Source: Paenibacillus sp. FSL W8-0426
GTDB taxonomy: Bacteria; Bacillota; Bacilli; Paenibacillales; Paenibacillaceae
Length of the DNA stretch: 64,000 nucleotides
NCBI RefSeq assembly: GCF_037969725.1
Contig: NZ_CP150203.1
Span: forward strand, 5,348,001-5,412,000
Direction of reading: 5' to 3'
Position numbers and translations under genes: made by a program. The notes below the pieces were generated by a model, which was given only the letters and a program-made list of their open reading frames with translations, was not told where the DNA came from and did no database searches. How positions within the stretch are numbered: the stretch's first letter is position 1; the number at the start of each line of letters is the position of its first letter. Positions 45,433 to 54,509 of the stretch are shown one piece after another.

Positions 45433-46398
45433 CTAACGCTCAACATGAGCCACGTTGTTCAATTTGGCCTCCACCTGATCCCAGGTCGGTAAAGCCTCCC
45501 AGTCACCCACGGCCTGAATGACCATGGAACCGGTCAGGTTACCCAGTCTTGTCGCTTCCTGGGGAGTATACCCTTTCAGGATGCCCGTCAAAAATCCGGC
45601 ACAGAAACCGTCCCCCGCACCCACCGTATCGAGCACGTGATCTGCCTTGAAGTACGGAACTTCCGTTAGGGTACCATTGACCAATGCATAGGTCAAATCG
45701 GGTCCGCCCTTCACGATGCAGATTGCATTCATGGCGGACAGTCGTTCTAACACCTTGGCATCGCTATCTTCATCGTAAAGCAGTTTCATCTCGTCCAGCC
45801 CCGGCAAAAAGTAGTCGGCCTGCTCGGCGAGCCGAAGCAGCACGGGACGGGCTTCCTCGGCCGACCATAGCTTCAGGCGCAGATTCGGGTCAAAGCTCAC
45901 CTTCACGCCAGCCTGTTTGGCGATATGTATGGCTGCCTCCACCGTTTCCAGCCCCGACGCGCTGATGGCGGCCGTAATGCCGGTAACATGCAATATTTTG
46001 GCACCGGCGATATAATCCGCGTCAAGATCATCCGGCGTCATTGCGCTGGCGGCGGAAAGCTTCCTATAATAGTGGACGGAAGCTTTGCCGGAAGCGTTCT
46101 CACGAATCATCAAACCCGTCGGTTCCGCATCGCTCATGCGGGCTCTCGAAACGTCCACGCCTTCGCCGCGGATCGCCTTCAAAATCATATGGCCGATCGG
46201 ATCCTTGCCAAGGCGGCCAAACCAGCCGCTTGTATGTCCAAGCCGGGATACGCCGATCGCCAGATTGCTCTCCGCACCGCCGAACGATTTATCCAGCGAA
46301 GCCGCATATTCCAGCCCTCTCGTATCCTTTGCCGTCAACAATCCCATACTCTCGCCGAAAGTAATGATTTCGGGACTTCCTGAAGCAATAACAGGCAT
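45433..46398 (-). CDS. kdgK: 2-dehydro-3-deoxygluconokinase (PfkB family)
   Basis: 321-aa ribokinase-family sugar kinase phosphorylating KDG to KDPG. It has the PfkB signatures GGAESNLAIGVSRLG (about 39-53) and DTVGAGDGFCAGFLTG (about 255-270, with the catalytic Asp). ATG 46398 follows GGGAGG with 8-nt spacing; the longer frame has no RBS. The pairing with kdgA and the palindromic LacI-type operator upstream support the KDG assignment over other PfkB sugars. Confidence 0.9.
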   Translation of the reverse strand: MPVIASGSPEIITFGESMGLLTAKDTRGLEYAASLDKSFGGAESNLAIGVSRLGHTSGWFGRLGKDPIGHMILKAIRGEGVDVSRARMSDAEPTGLMIRENASGKASVHYYRKLSAASAMTPDDLDADYIAGAKILHVTGITAAISASGLETVEAAIHIAKQAGVKVSFDPNLRLKLWSAEEARPVLLRLAEQADYFLPGLDEMKLLYDEDSDAKVLERLSAMNAICIVKGGPDLTYALVNGTLTEVPYFKADHVLDTVGAGDGFCAGFLTGILKGYTPQEATRLGNLTGSMVIQAVGDWEALPTWDQVEAKLNNVAHVER

Positions 46399-46508
46399 GA
46401 TCTCTTTCCTCCCTATATTTACAATCCTCATCTTCTTTTACCATTGTCATGTTCGATGTAACCGTTGTCAATCCCTGCCGTTCATTTTGTTGTCACAGTT
46501 CATGGAAT

Positions 46509-46522
46509 GGATAGCGCTTTCC
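46509..46522. promoter_or_regulatory. LacI-family operator (KdgR- or cre-like) upstream of kdgK
   Basis: GGATAGCGCTTTCC is a 14-bp near-palindrome centred on AGCGCT. On the minus strand it lies immediately downstream of a TATAAT, where repressor binding would block kdgK transcription. It differs from the cre consensus at both ends, so a KdgR-type repressor is equally possible. Confidence 0.55.
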
Positions 46523-46619
46523 CTTGTGAATTATATCACAATCAATACACAACTTCCGTATTACCCTTAATACAGATGCAAAAGACTCGCTTATGACGAG
46601 TCAACTGGGGGGCGACAGC

Positions 46620-47660
46620 ATGAATGGCGGAATTCGACTTCGCGATGATCAAGAATCCTTTTTCTATAACCTGCGCTTTCTGCTCATCGTATGCGTACTT
46701 GTGGGGAACGCGCTGGAACCGCTTGTCGCCCGCTTTGCAGAAGCCGAAGCACTCTTCTTTTGGATCTATACATTTCATATGCCTTTGTTCGTCTGGGTGA
46801 CCGGATATTTTGCCAAACCTTCCTTAAGGGGAACTTCCGGGCGCAGCACGCTGGCGCACATCGCATTGCAATATATCCTGTTTCAATCGTTGTATTCCTT
46901 GATGGATTATACGTTATTCCATACGCCGCACATGCGGCTTTCCTTCTTTGCTCCCTATTTGCTGTTATGGTTTTTGGCAAGCCATTTCTGCTGGAGGCTC
47001 CTGCTGCGGCTCACCCTGTCATGGAAACCCGTGCACCGCTTGACGGCGTCCATCCTGCTCGGCGTTCTTGCCGGGTACATGCCTGTGGACGGATTTTGGC
47101 TTAGCTTCAGCCGCACTTTTGTATTCCTGCCTTTCTTCATTATAGGATACGATTACGGCAGCAGCATCCGTTCCCGTCTGCGTTCAGGCTGGGGACGACG
47201 CTTCGCCGCCATATTTTCGGCCGGTATGCTGATATGGCTCTTACTTGGCGGACCACGGGTGGCGCATGGTTGGCTGATCGGCAACATGACTTATATGGAA
47301 CTCGGACACCGCGAATGGTATGCAGGTTTTTACCGGCTTGGCATTTACGGGCTGCAGGTGGTATCGGCCGCCGTTTTTCTTGCGTGGGTACCGTTCATGA
47401 CCTCCAGAATGACCGAGCTCGGCCGAAGAACGCTGTACGTATTTCTGCTGCACGGCTTTATCGTCCGCTTGGCCGTCTGGTCTGGCATCTTTGGACAGAT
47501 TGAGAGCAGCTTGTATATTCCGGTCGTCATCGCGGCGGCTCTTCTGTTTGCGGTATCGCTCGCCCATCCGGCCGTTCGGCAAACGTTTCGTCCTTTGGTC
47601 GAACCGGATTTGACTCGTTTTTCATTGAAACGGCACCACATATTCAAGCGTTCGGCCTGA
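46620..47660 (+). CDS. Acyltransferase 3 family membrane protein
   Basis: 346-aa polytopic protein with about ten hydrophobic segments. The N-terminal NLRFLLIVCVLVGNALEP and the HMPLFVWVTGYF segment (His near 48) resemble the acyltransferase-3/fucose-4-O-acetylase group, which moves acetyl groups onto cell-surface glycans. It ends in a basic, soluble tail. ATG 46620 is 7 nt after a GGGGGG tract; the first ATG of the frame at 46593 has no RBS. It is divergent from kdgK; no functional link is evident. The acceptor substrate is unknown. Confidence 0.82.
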   Translation: MNGGIRLRDDQESFFYNLRFLLIVCVLVGNALEPLVARFAEAEALFFWIYTFHMPLFVWVTGYFAKPSLRGTSGRSTLAHIALQYILFQSLYSLMDYTLFHTPHMRLSFFAPYLLLWFLASHFCWRLLLRLTLSWKPVHRLTASILLGVLAGYMPVDGFWLSFSRTFVFLPFFIIGYDYGSSIRSRLRSGWGRRFAAIFSAGMLIWLLLGGPRVAHGWLIGNMTYMELGHREWYAGFYRLGIYGLQVVSAAVFLAWVPFMTSRMTELGRRTLYVFLLHGFIVRLAVWSGIFGQIESSLYIPVVIAAALLFAVSLAHPAVRQTFRPLVEPDLTRFSLKRHHIFKRSA

Positions 47661-47752
47661 TGCAGCCTGCAAAAGATAACCCAAAGAAGGAAGCTGTTTA
47701 AAGCTTTTGCGCTCCACCCATCAATGTTTGAAACACTTCGCTTCATCCAGAG

Positions 47753-47792
47753 GAAGCCGGGCTCCAGTAAATTGGGCAGACGGCTTCTTTCT
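47753..47792 (+). terminator. Terminator after the acyltransferase gene
   Basis: GAAGCCG..CGGCTTC hairpin followed by TTTCTT, about 95 bp past the stop. Confidence 0.5.
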
Positions 47793-48014
47793 TATTGAAT
47801 GTAGAAATATGACGACGATTGTGATAGACTCAATAGAAAAACCGGGCTTTTCATGAGTTTAAAGCAGCAAAGGAATGTTTAAACGATGGCAGCCTGATAC
47901 CGGCCAAACCGGTCTATTTTTTAGAGTACAAGATGAAATTAAACGACAGATGCACTGCCTTTTTATTTCCATTCATGTTGCTCGATCACAATATATATTT
48001 GGGGGGAATACACC
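47793..48014 (+). promoter_or_regulatory. ilvD upstream region with small hairpins
   Basis: Contains GTTTAAA..TTTAAAC (about 47859-47884) and ACCGG-CCAAA-CCGGT followed by CTATTTTTT (about 47900-47921), a weak terminator-like element about 95 bp before the ilvD start. I could not recognise a T-box, a CodY box or a clear promoter, so regulation is open. Confidence 0.3.
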
Positions 48015-49700
48015 ATGTCAGCCAAGAAGATGCGTTCCGATATGATCAAAAAAGGTTTTGACCGCGCACCTCACCGCAGTTTGCTCCGCGCGGCGGGCGT
48101 CAAAGAAGAGGATTTCGGCAAGCCGTTCATTGCTGTATGTAACTCTTACATCGATATCGTGCCAGGACACGTTCACCTGCAGGAATTCGGTAAAATCGTC
48201 AAGGAGGCCATCCGCGAAGCTGGCGGCGTTCCTTTTGAATTCAACACCATCGGCGTCGATGACGGCATTGCGATGGGACACATCGGCATGCGTTACTCGC
48301 TGCCAAGCCGCGATATCATTGCGGACTCCTTGGAGACCGTTGTATCGGCTCACTGGTTCGATGGCATGGTATGTATTCCGAACTGCGACAAAATCACGCC
48401 AGGCATGATGATGGGCGCACTGCGCGTCAACATCCCTACTGTGTTTGTCAGCGGCGGTCCGATGAAAGCCGGACGCGACAGCAACGGTAAAGCACTCTCC
48501 CTGACATCCGTATTCGAAGGCGTAGGTGCTTATCAAGCCGGCAAAATCGACGATAAAGGTTTGCTGGAACTCGAACAGTACGGTTGTCCTACCTGCGGCT
48601 CCTGTTCAGGTATGTTCACGGCCAACTCCATGAACTGCCTCGCCGAAGCGATGGGTCTGGCTATGCCGGGCAACGGTACCATCCTGGCGGTAGCTCCTGA
48701 ACGCCGCGAGTTCGTTAAACAGTCTGCAAAACAATTGATGGAACTCATCAAAATGGACCTCAAGCCTCGCGATATCGTTACGCTGGAAGCGATCGACAAC
48801 GCGTTTGCCCTGGATATGGCCATGGGCGGTTCCACGAATACGGTTCTGCATACGCTGGCGCTGGCGCACGAAGCGGGTCTTGAATACCCGATCGAACGCA
48901 TCAATGAAGTAGCCAACCGCGTTCCGCATCTGGCCAAACTTGCGCCTGCATCCGATCTTCACATCGAAGACGTTCATAATGCGGGCGGCGTAAGCGCCGT
49001 GCTAAACGAGCTGCTCAAAAAACCGGGTGCGATCCACGCCGACTGCATCACCGTAACAGGCAAAACGATCCGCGAAAACGTGGAAAACTCGCCGATTCTG
49101 GATCACAACGTGATTCATTCGCTGGATAACCCCCATTCCGAAAAAGGCGGCTTGGCCGTATTGTTCGGTAACCTGGCCCCTCAAGGCGCCATCATCAAAG
49201 TTGGTGCGGTTGACAAGTCGGTTGGCGGCTACCACAAAGGCCCTGCAATCTGCTTCGACTCCCAGGATGATGCACTGTATGGCATCGCCAACGGCAAAGT
49301 CAAAGAGGGTCATGTCGTCGTTATCCGTTACGAAGGACCGAAAGGCGGCCCGGGCATGCCTGAGATGCTTGCTCCTACCTCCCAAATCGTTGGTATGGGG
49401 CTCGGCGCCAAAGTCGGCTTGATCACGGATGGACGCTTCTCCGGCGCATCCCGCGGCATCAGCATCGGTCATATCTCTCCGGAAGCGGCTGAAGGCGGTC
49501 CGATCGCCTTTGTTGAGGATGGGGACATCATCGAGCTTGACCTGAATAACCGCGTGATCCAATTGCACATCAGCGACGAAGAATTCGAAACTCGCCGCGC
49601 TGGCTGGAAAGGCTTTGAACCGAAAGTAAAAACCGGTTACCTGGCCCGTTACTCCAAACTCGTAACCAACGCCAGCAACGGCGGTGTATTGAAAATTTAA
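48015..49700 (+). CDS. ilvD: Dihydroxy-acid dehydratase
   Basis: 561-aa Fe-S dehydratase of valine/isoleucine (and pantothenate) biosynthesis. Cluster ligands are visible: Cys in [13 protein letters not shown] (about 43), [15 protein letters not shown] (about 118) and [15 protein letters not shown] (about 190). The C-terminal [25 protein letters not shown] is typical. TTGGGGGG precedes the ATG by about 8 nt. It is monocistronic, away from other ilv genes, with its own terminator. Confidence 0.97.
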   Translation: MSAKKMRSDMIKKGFDRAPHRSLLRAAGVKEEDFGKPFIAVCNSYIDIVPGHVHLQEFGKIVKEAIREAGGVPFEFNTIGVDDGIAMGHIGMRYSLPSRDIIADSLETVVSAHWFDGMVCIPNCDKITPGMMMGALRVNIPTVFVSGGPMKAGRDSNGKALSLTSVFEGVGAYQAGKIDDKGLLELEQYGCPTCGSCSGMFTANSMNCLAEAMGLAMPGNGTILAVAPERREFVKQSAKQLMELIKMDLKPRDIVTLEAIDNAFALDMAMGGSTNTVLHTLALAHEAGLEYPIERINEVANRVPHLAKLAPASDLHIEDVHNAGGVSAVLNELLKKPGAIHADCITVTGKTIRENVENSPILDHNVIHSLDNPHSEKGGLAVLFGNLAPQGAIIKVGAVDKSVGGYHKGPAICFDSQDDALYGIANGKVKEGHVVVIRYEGPKGGPGMPEMLAPTSQIVGMGLGAKVGLITDGRFSGASRGISIGHISPEAAEGGPIAFVEDGDIIELDLNNRVIQLHISDEEFETRRAGWKGFEPKVKTGYLARYSKLVTNASNGGVLKI

Positions 49701-49751
49701 TCGGGCGAAGCGGATCTTTAGGGGTCCGCTTCACAACACACCGAAACGAAC

Positions 49752-49790
49752 AAAGGCTGCTCCTTCATCAGAATGAAGGGCAGCCTTTTT
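49752..49790 (+). terminator. Terminator of ilvD
   Basis: AAAGGCTGC-CCTTCAT stem with its complement, small loop, then TTTTT. About 50 bp past the stop. Confidence 0.85.
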
Positions 49791-49818
49791 CGTCTGTTGA
49801 GCGCAGGGGCAGCGTGCA

Positions 49819-51225
49819 TTAGCTCCGCTCTGCCAGTATATCGTTTTCGGGAGCAACAAACTCTTCTTCCGTTTCCTTCGCCTTTGCTGCAACAAATTCC
49901 GTCTGGCCGTAACGTTGCAGCAGGTCTTCTACGGGAATCACAATCAACTTGGGCACAAGCTTTTCCGATCGCTCGCGCAGCCGTTTTGTACCGGAAGGAT
50001 GAATGACGCTTAGCAATAGCTTGAGGTAAACTTTGGAGGCGGAACTGAACGGCCCTGGCGGCAAATCGCGAATCGTAAAACCAAACTTCTCCGGTCCGCG
50101 ATTGATCATGCTCACGCCATACAACGCTTTTGCGGATGAAAGTTCGGGATCGGCCGCGATCTGGCGCGCCAGATCCGGAAGCTGTTGTTCCATCGTACGG
50201 ATCATGCGTATGGCTAAATGCATGCTGGAGCGAGAGGTGCTGCCCAATTCGAACAATTTTTTGTTGTCGAAATGCAGCTCGATCATCGGATCGCCATTGC
50301 GGAGCCTTTTTCCGCCTTCTAACTCGACCTGTGCCCCATGATACACCCGTGTTCGATAATGAAGCATGGGGTCCTTCGGCGAAGCCGTCCGCAAATGGTA
50401 AACCCAGTGGAACAATTTCTCCCAACCTAACCAAGCAGCAACGATCACGCGTTTCCATAAGGTGAGTGGTTTGGCCGACTCCTGTTGTCCATTTCGGGAT
50501 ACCGCCACTTCTTTCCCCCCTCTCATCAACGTATCGATGCGCACGCTCCGCAGTCCCTGCTTTTGCGCCTTCTGCAATACGACCTCAAGCGCCTGCAGCA
50601 TCTGTTCCGGAGCATTCGCGTCCGCTCCGAATGTCGTGCCGCGATCATGCAGCAGCATGACTTCACCGGCGCGCAGTTCCTTGAGCATGCGTTCTGTCAG
50701 CTTTTTGGCACCTACACGGCTTTTCCAATCCTCGAACATGGATGACCATAGAACGATCTGACGATCCTTCTTGCTGAAGAAATCAAACAAATTCATAATG
50801 CCCCACGGTGGACGGTAAAAACACGTTTTTTCCCCGGTAATCTCCTCAATGATCTGACCGGTACGCCGAATCTGTTCCTGAACTGTACGAGGCCGCATTA
50901 ACCAATTGGTTTTATGGATATAGTTATGAATGCCGAGAAGATGTCCCTCCTCATAAATATCCCGGATCAGCTGCGGATGATTGGCAGCATGCTCCCCTAC
51001 GACAAAAAACGTTGCCTTGGCGTCATATTGTTTCAGCAGCCGAAGCAGCCTTGGCGTATAAACGGGATCTGGCCCGTCATCGAAAGTCAAGGAAAAATCC
51101 GTATCGCTTTTGCCACGCCTGAATACCCGCAAACCGAAGATGCGACTGATCAGGCTCGGAATAAAGGCATAGAACGTTGAGATGTACAAAAGCCACAGCA
51201 AAATGCTCTGAAGTAAATTTGTCAT
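49819..51225 (-). CDS. Polysaccharide deacetylase family protein with YkoP-like C-terminal domain
   Basis: 468 aa. An N-terminal membrane segment (about 5-30) is followed by a NodB homology domain (about 40-240) with motif 1 TFDDGPD, motif 2 HNYIHKT, motif 3 RPPWG and motif 5 LLHDRG, so the metal-dependent deacetylase site looks complete. A second domain of about 200 aa (HWVYHLRTASPKDPMLHYRTRVYHG...) resembles Bacillus YkoP, whose role is unknown. Probably acts on peptidoglycan or an exported glycan at the cell surface. The start at 51225 gives a good membrane anchor. It is divergent from the AI-2E family gene. Confidence 0.85.
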   Translation of the reverse strand: MTNLLQSILLWLLYISTFYAFIPSLISRIFGLRVFRRGKSDTDFSLTFDDGPDPVYTPRLLRLLKQYDAKATFFVVGEHAANHPQLIRDIYEEGHLLGIHNYIHKTNWLMRPRTVQEQIRRTGQIIEEITGEKTCFYRPPWGIMNLFDFFSKKDRQIVLWSSMFEDWKSRVGAKKLTERMLKELRAGEVMLLHDRGTTFGADANAPEQMLQALEVVLQKAQKQGLRSVRIDTLMRGGKEVAVSRNGQQESAKPLTLWKRVIVAAWLGWEKLFHWVYHLRTASPKDPMLHYRTRVYHGAQVELEGGKRLRNGDPMIELHFDNKKLFELGSTSRSSMHLAIRMIRTMEQQLPDLARQIAADPELSSAKALYGVSMINRGPEKFGFTIRDLPPGPFSSASKVYLKLLLSVIHPSGTKRLRERSEKLVPKLIVIPVEDLLQRYGQTEFVAAKAKETEEEFVAPENDILAERS

Positions 51226-51390
51226 GCTTGAATTCCCCGCTTCTAATGCTGAATTGCCTAAATGATGACTATGAAAAGTAAACCACCTTTAATTTTATCA
51301 CAGTTCACACTTTTCTTGAATGCCGATTTCCAAAAACAAGGCTATCGTGTACAATAAATGGATTAACGACATGACAAAGGAGTAAAGCCC

Positions 51391-52596
51391 ATGCTTCCGT
51401 TGTACCGAAAATATGGACGAACCGTGTTTGACATCGCACTTCTGATATTGACAGTGTATTTTATCATGTACGGTTTTAGTCGATTATATCAGCTCGCCGC
51501 ACCGGTATTCCTTTCCTTTCTTGTACATTGGATGATCGAACCCTTGGCGAGGTTCTTGCACCGGAAGGGATTGCCCAAAGCTGCCGGTTCTGCTATTTCG
51601 GTATTGTTATTTTTGGCCCTGATTGTGGCTGCCTTTTTTGGGATCGGGTTGATTATCGTGTCGCAAATTGCCAATCTGCAAGGCAGCTTCCCTACGTACA
51701 TCGCGATGCTTCAAAAAGAATTTACCAGCCTTGTCATCTGGACGCAGGATACGTCTGATGCGTTGCCCGACGGGATCATGGAAAAAATCAACGATTACTT
51801 TGCTACGCTGACAGGCCTTCTCTCGGGTTGGGTCACGAACGGTGCACAGTACATTATCGGATTTTTGACGTCATTTTCCACGTTTATCACCAATTTTGGA
51901 ATTGCGATCATTTTGGCCTTTTTCCTTAGCATCGAGATTGAATCCTGGCGCAATTTTGCGCGAACCAAGACGCCAAAAACGTTAAAGAATGCCGCGGATT
52001 TCATGCGGAACCACGTCTTCAAAACGATTCGTGCTTACCTGAAGGCACAGGTCGTCATGATGCTGATCACCTTTGTGATTATTTACGTTGGACTGCTCAT
52101 TCTGGGAACGAACAACGCATTCACCATTGCAGCTATATGCGCGGTCGTCGATCTTGTGCCTCTGCTCGGCGTGCCCGTTGTGTTCATTCCCTGGATTGCC
52201 TATCTTTTCGTAGTGGGGGACAGTTCGCTAGCCATAGGGTTAATCGTATTGCTGGCCGTGACGATGCTGACACGCCAACTGCTGGAGCCCAAAATATCCG
52301 GAAATTCCATCGGGGTATCTTCCGCGTATTTGATGCTTTCCTTCATGCTGATCTCGCTCTCGATTTTCGGCATAGCCGGGGTGGTCCTGTCTCCGGTGCT
52401 GTTGATCCTGCTCAAAGAGCTGCTGCAGCAGGGCTACCTTCAACGATGGATTCACCTGCCTAAAGACGAGTTCGATTCGTCCCCTCTTGTCATGGACACC
52501 CCTGTTCACGAGAGCGGAACCAGAGCCGGGACTGAGGGTGACCCAGCCGAGTTCTCCGCAGCGTCCCAAGCTCATGAAGAGGATTCGGACAAATAA
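51391..52596 (+). CDS. AI-2E family transporter (YrrI/YtvI-like membrane protein)
   Basis: 401 aa with about eight membrane segments in the pattern of the AI-2E/PerM exporter superfamily: the DFxxxLLIL start, a large soluble loop after the third segment (about 95-145), and the conserved VPLLGVPVVFIPWIAYLF block (about 255). The C-terminal 45 aa is polar and disordered. In Bacillus, yrrI lies by alaS in the same neighbourhood, and a homologue is placed likewise here. Transport substrate is unknown. The last 25 bp overlap the convergent PBP gene. Confidence 0.88.
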   Translation: MLPLYRKYGRTVFDIALLILTVYFIMYGFSRLYQLAAPVFLSFLVHWMIEPLARFLHRKGLPKAAGSAISVLLFLALIVAAFFGIGLIIVSQIANLQGSFPTYIAMLQKEFTSLVIWTQDTSDALPDGIMEKINDYFATLTGLLSGWVTNGAQYIIGFLTSFSTFITNFGIAIILAFFLSIEIESWRNFARTKTPKTLKNAADFMRNHVFKTIRAYLKAQVVMMLITFVIIYVGLLILGTNNAFTIAAICAVVDLVPLLGVPVVFIPWIAYLFVVGDSSLAIGLIVLLAVTMLTRQLLEPKISGNSIGVSSAYLMLSFMLISLSIFGIAGVVLSPVLLILLKELLQQGYLQRWIHLPKDEFDSSPLVMDTPVHESGTRAGTEGDPAEFSAASQAHEEDSDK

Positions 52597-54380
52597 TCCA
52601 TCACTTGACGGAACAAATCCGTCGCTTGATGGCGACCACCTGGCTTCACATGCTGAACCAATACGGCAACGGCATAACGCGGTTGCTCCACAGGCCCATA
52701 GCCGATAAACCATTGATGATTCAACTTCTCGCCCTTCCGAACAACCTGAGCGGTGCCCGACTTCCCTGCAACATGCCATCTGGCGCGCTGCAGGGATTTT
52801 CCCGTTCCATCGCTGACTACCTTGCCCATCCATGTAAGCAGGCGATGCGTCGTCGACGGGGAGATGCGCCCGAAGCGGGACGGCGACGTTTGCAGGGGCA
52901 TGTCCAGCATGGTTCCTCCATCGGCATAACGAATGCGCTGGACCAGTCGCGGGGCTCTCACTTCGCCTTCATGCAGCAATGTCACGACCAGGTTGGCCGC
53001 TTGGAGCGGGGTAACCCGAGTGTCTCGCTGCCCGATTGCCGTTTGTGCCCTAGCCCCCTCATCATCCGCGACAACCGTCGGCAGACTGACCCTGCCCGCA
53101 TCTTCGTGGTCAAAATGGCGCAAGAGCGGCATGCCTGCCATTTGCTTGTGTTCCCACCCAACTGTTCGGGCCAAACCAAGCTCATCCGCAGTGCGTTCAA
53201 GCTGTTTCATCGTGAGTCGTTCGGACGTCTCGGCAAAAACGATGTTGCAGGACCGGGCAAACCCTTGCTCCAGATTGAGCGTACCATGCCCGTGTTCTTT
53301 CCAGCAGGAAAGGCCATATTTCCCCCAATCGCCTTCGCAATGGAATTTCTCTTTGCCCGATACGGCATGGGTTTCAAGCGCTGCCGCCGCCGTCACGATT
53401 TTGAAGATGGAACCGGGCGCAGCCTCCTTTACGGCACGATTGGCCCAGAAAGATTGCCCAGGATCGACGTGGGCAGCATTATAGAACGGCATGGACACCA
53501 TGGCGCGTACATCGGCGTTCGCCGCATCCAATACAACAACAGCCCCCTCTTTCATGCCGGAGCGCTCGGCCATCTGCTCCAGTTTATGCTGCATTTCTAC
53601 ATCGATGGTCGTTTCGACTTTTAACGGATAATGGCCGTTATGGGGTGCAATCACGCGAGGAGCGAGTTCTGGAATGGCTTCCCCCGCTCCATTCACCATT
53701 CTGGTCAACAACGTGGGACCGACCCCCATCAACAACGGCTCCAACGTCCGTTCCAGTCCGGCTGCACCTCGTTTTAAAGCAAAAGGCTGCCTGATCTCAT
53801 CCCGGTGATCTTGCAGCTTTCCAGCCTCGTTTGGCAGTTCAGCCAAATAGCCGAGCCACTGCATGCCTGAACGTTGTAATCCTTCGTAACGCGTCATCAT
53901 CGGATAAACCTCGGCGTTGGCCGGTTTCAATTGGCGAATGCGCAATATTTGCCGCTCATTTAACGGGGCGGGAGCATTTTTGCCTGCCGTCCAGAAATGG
54001 GGAGCATATCCTTGCTCCCATTCGCTTAAGATTTGTTCAGGGGCGGTATGCAAAATATTCGCCAACTTCACTGCGGCGAGATGGTTTGCCGAAGCAGCAG
54101 CCTTCTTTCCCGACGGGTTGGGGGATGGAAAAAGCACAAGCCCCCAATGCATATTTCCCGTGATCGGCCTGCCTTGGAAATCCGTGAAATGCCCCCTTCC
54201 CGAATCGAGCATAACCCCGCGCTCCCGCTGCAATACGGACATTTCCCGCAGCGTATGTTGAAAGCCCGGTACGACCCGATTGGCCTGTATCGTTTGAATC
54301 CACCCGAGCCGGAGCACAAGCAATGCGATCAACCCCGTCAACATCATGCATCCGATCCAAATTCTCCGCTGCCGTTCCAT
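52572..54380 (-). CDS. pbpI: Class B penicillin-binding protein (PbpI/YrrR-like transpeptidase)
   Basis: About 602 aa. One N-terminal membrane anchor (about 5-25) and a dimerisation domain precede the transpeptidase domain, with active Ser in APGSIFKIVTA (SxxK, about 330), SCN (about 385) and KSGTAQ (about 545). Synthesises peptide crosslinks in peptidoglycan. Its place in the yrr cluster matches yrrR (pbpI) of Bacillus, which is linked to sporulation. ATG 54380 is chosen because AGGGGATGATT precedes it; the frame is open for 9 more codons. It overlaps the convergent upstream gene end. Confidence 0.88.
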   Translation of the reverse strand: MERQRRIWIGCMMLTGLIALLVLRLGWIQTIQANRVVPGFQHTLREMSVLQRERGVMLDSGRGHFTDFQGRPITGNMHWGLVLFPSPNPSGKKAAASANHLAAVKLANILHTAPEQILSEWEQGYAPHFWTAGKNAPAPLNERQILRIRQLKPANAEVYPMMTRYEGLQRSGMQWLGYLAELPNEAGKLQDHRDEIRQPFALKRGAAGLERTLEPLLMGVGPTLLTRMVNGAGEAIPELAPRVIAPHNGHYPLKVETTIDVEMQHKLEQMAERSGMKEGAVVVLDAANADVRAMVSMPFYNAAHVDPGQSFWANRAVKEAAPGSIFKIVTAAAALETHAVSGKEKFHCEGDWGKYGLSCWKEHGHGTLNLEQGFARSCNIVFAETSERLTMKQLERTADELGLARTVGWEHKQMAGMPLLRHFDHEDAGRVSLPTVVADDEGARAQTAIGQRDTRVTPLQAANLVVTLLHEGEVRAPRLVQRIRYADGGTMLDMPLQTSPSRFGRISPSTTHRLLTWMGKVVSDGTGKSLQRARWHVAGKSGTAQVVRKGEKLNHQWFIGYGPVEQPRYAVAVLVQHVKPGGRHQATDLFRQVMDYLSESSS

Positions 54381-54449
54381 AATCATCCCCTGCCTCTTGC
54401 TCATCATTTGGGATAGTATCCATCATCCAAACTGGGATTATTCGGAAAA

Positions 54450-54481
54450 GAAAAAAACCGTTCCGGATGATGCCGGAACGG
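54450..54481 (-). terminator. Terminator of the chemoreceptor gene
   Basis: Perfect 9-bp stem CCGTTCCGG with complement, 6-base loop, followed on the minus strand by T7. About 29 bp past the stop. Confidence 0.88.
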
Positions 54482-54509
54482 CGTGAAATGAAATGGTTAA
54501 CAGCTCACA

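Noticed and set aside
46432..46619. Shared promoter for the acyltransferase gene from the kdgK operator region
   Set aside because: No convincing plus-strand -10/-35 pair could be aligned with the operator.
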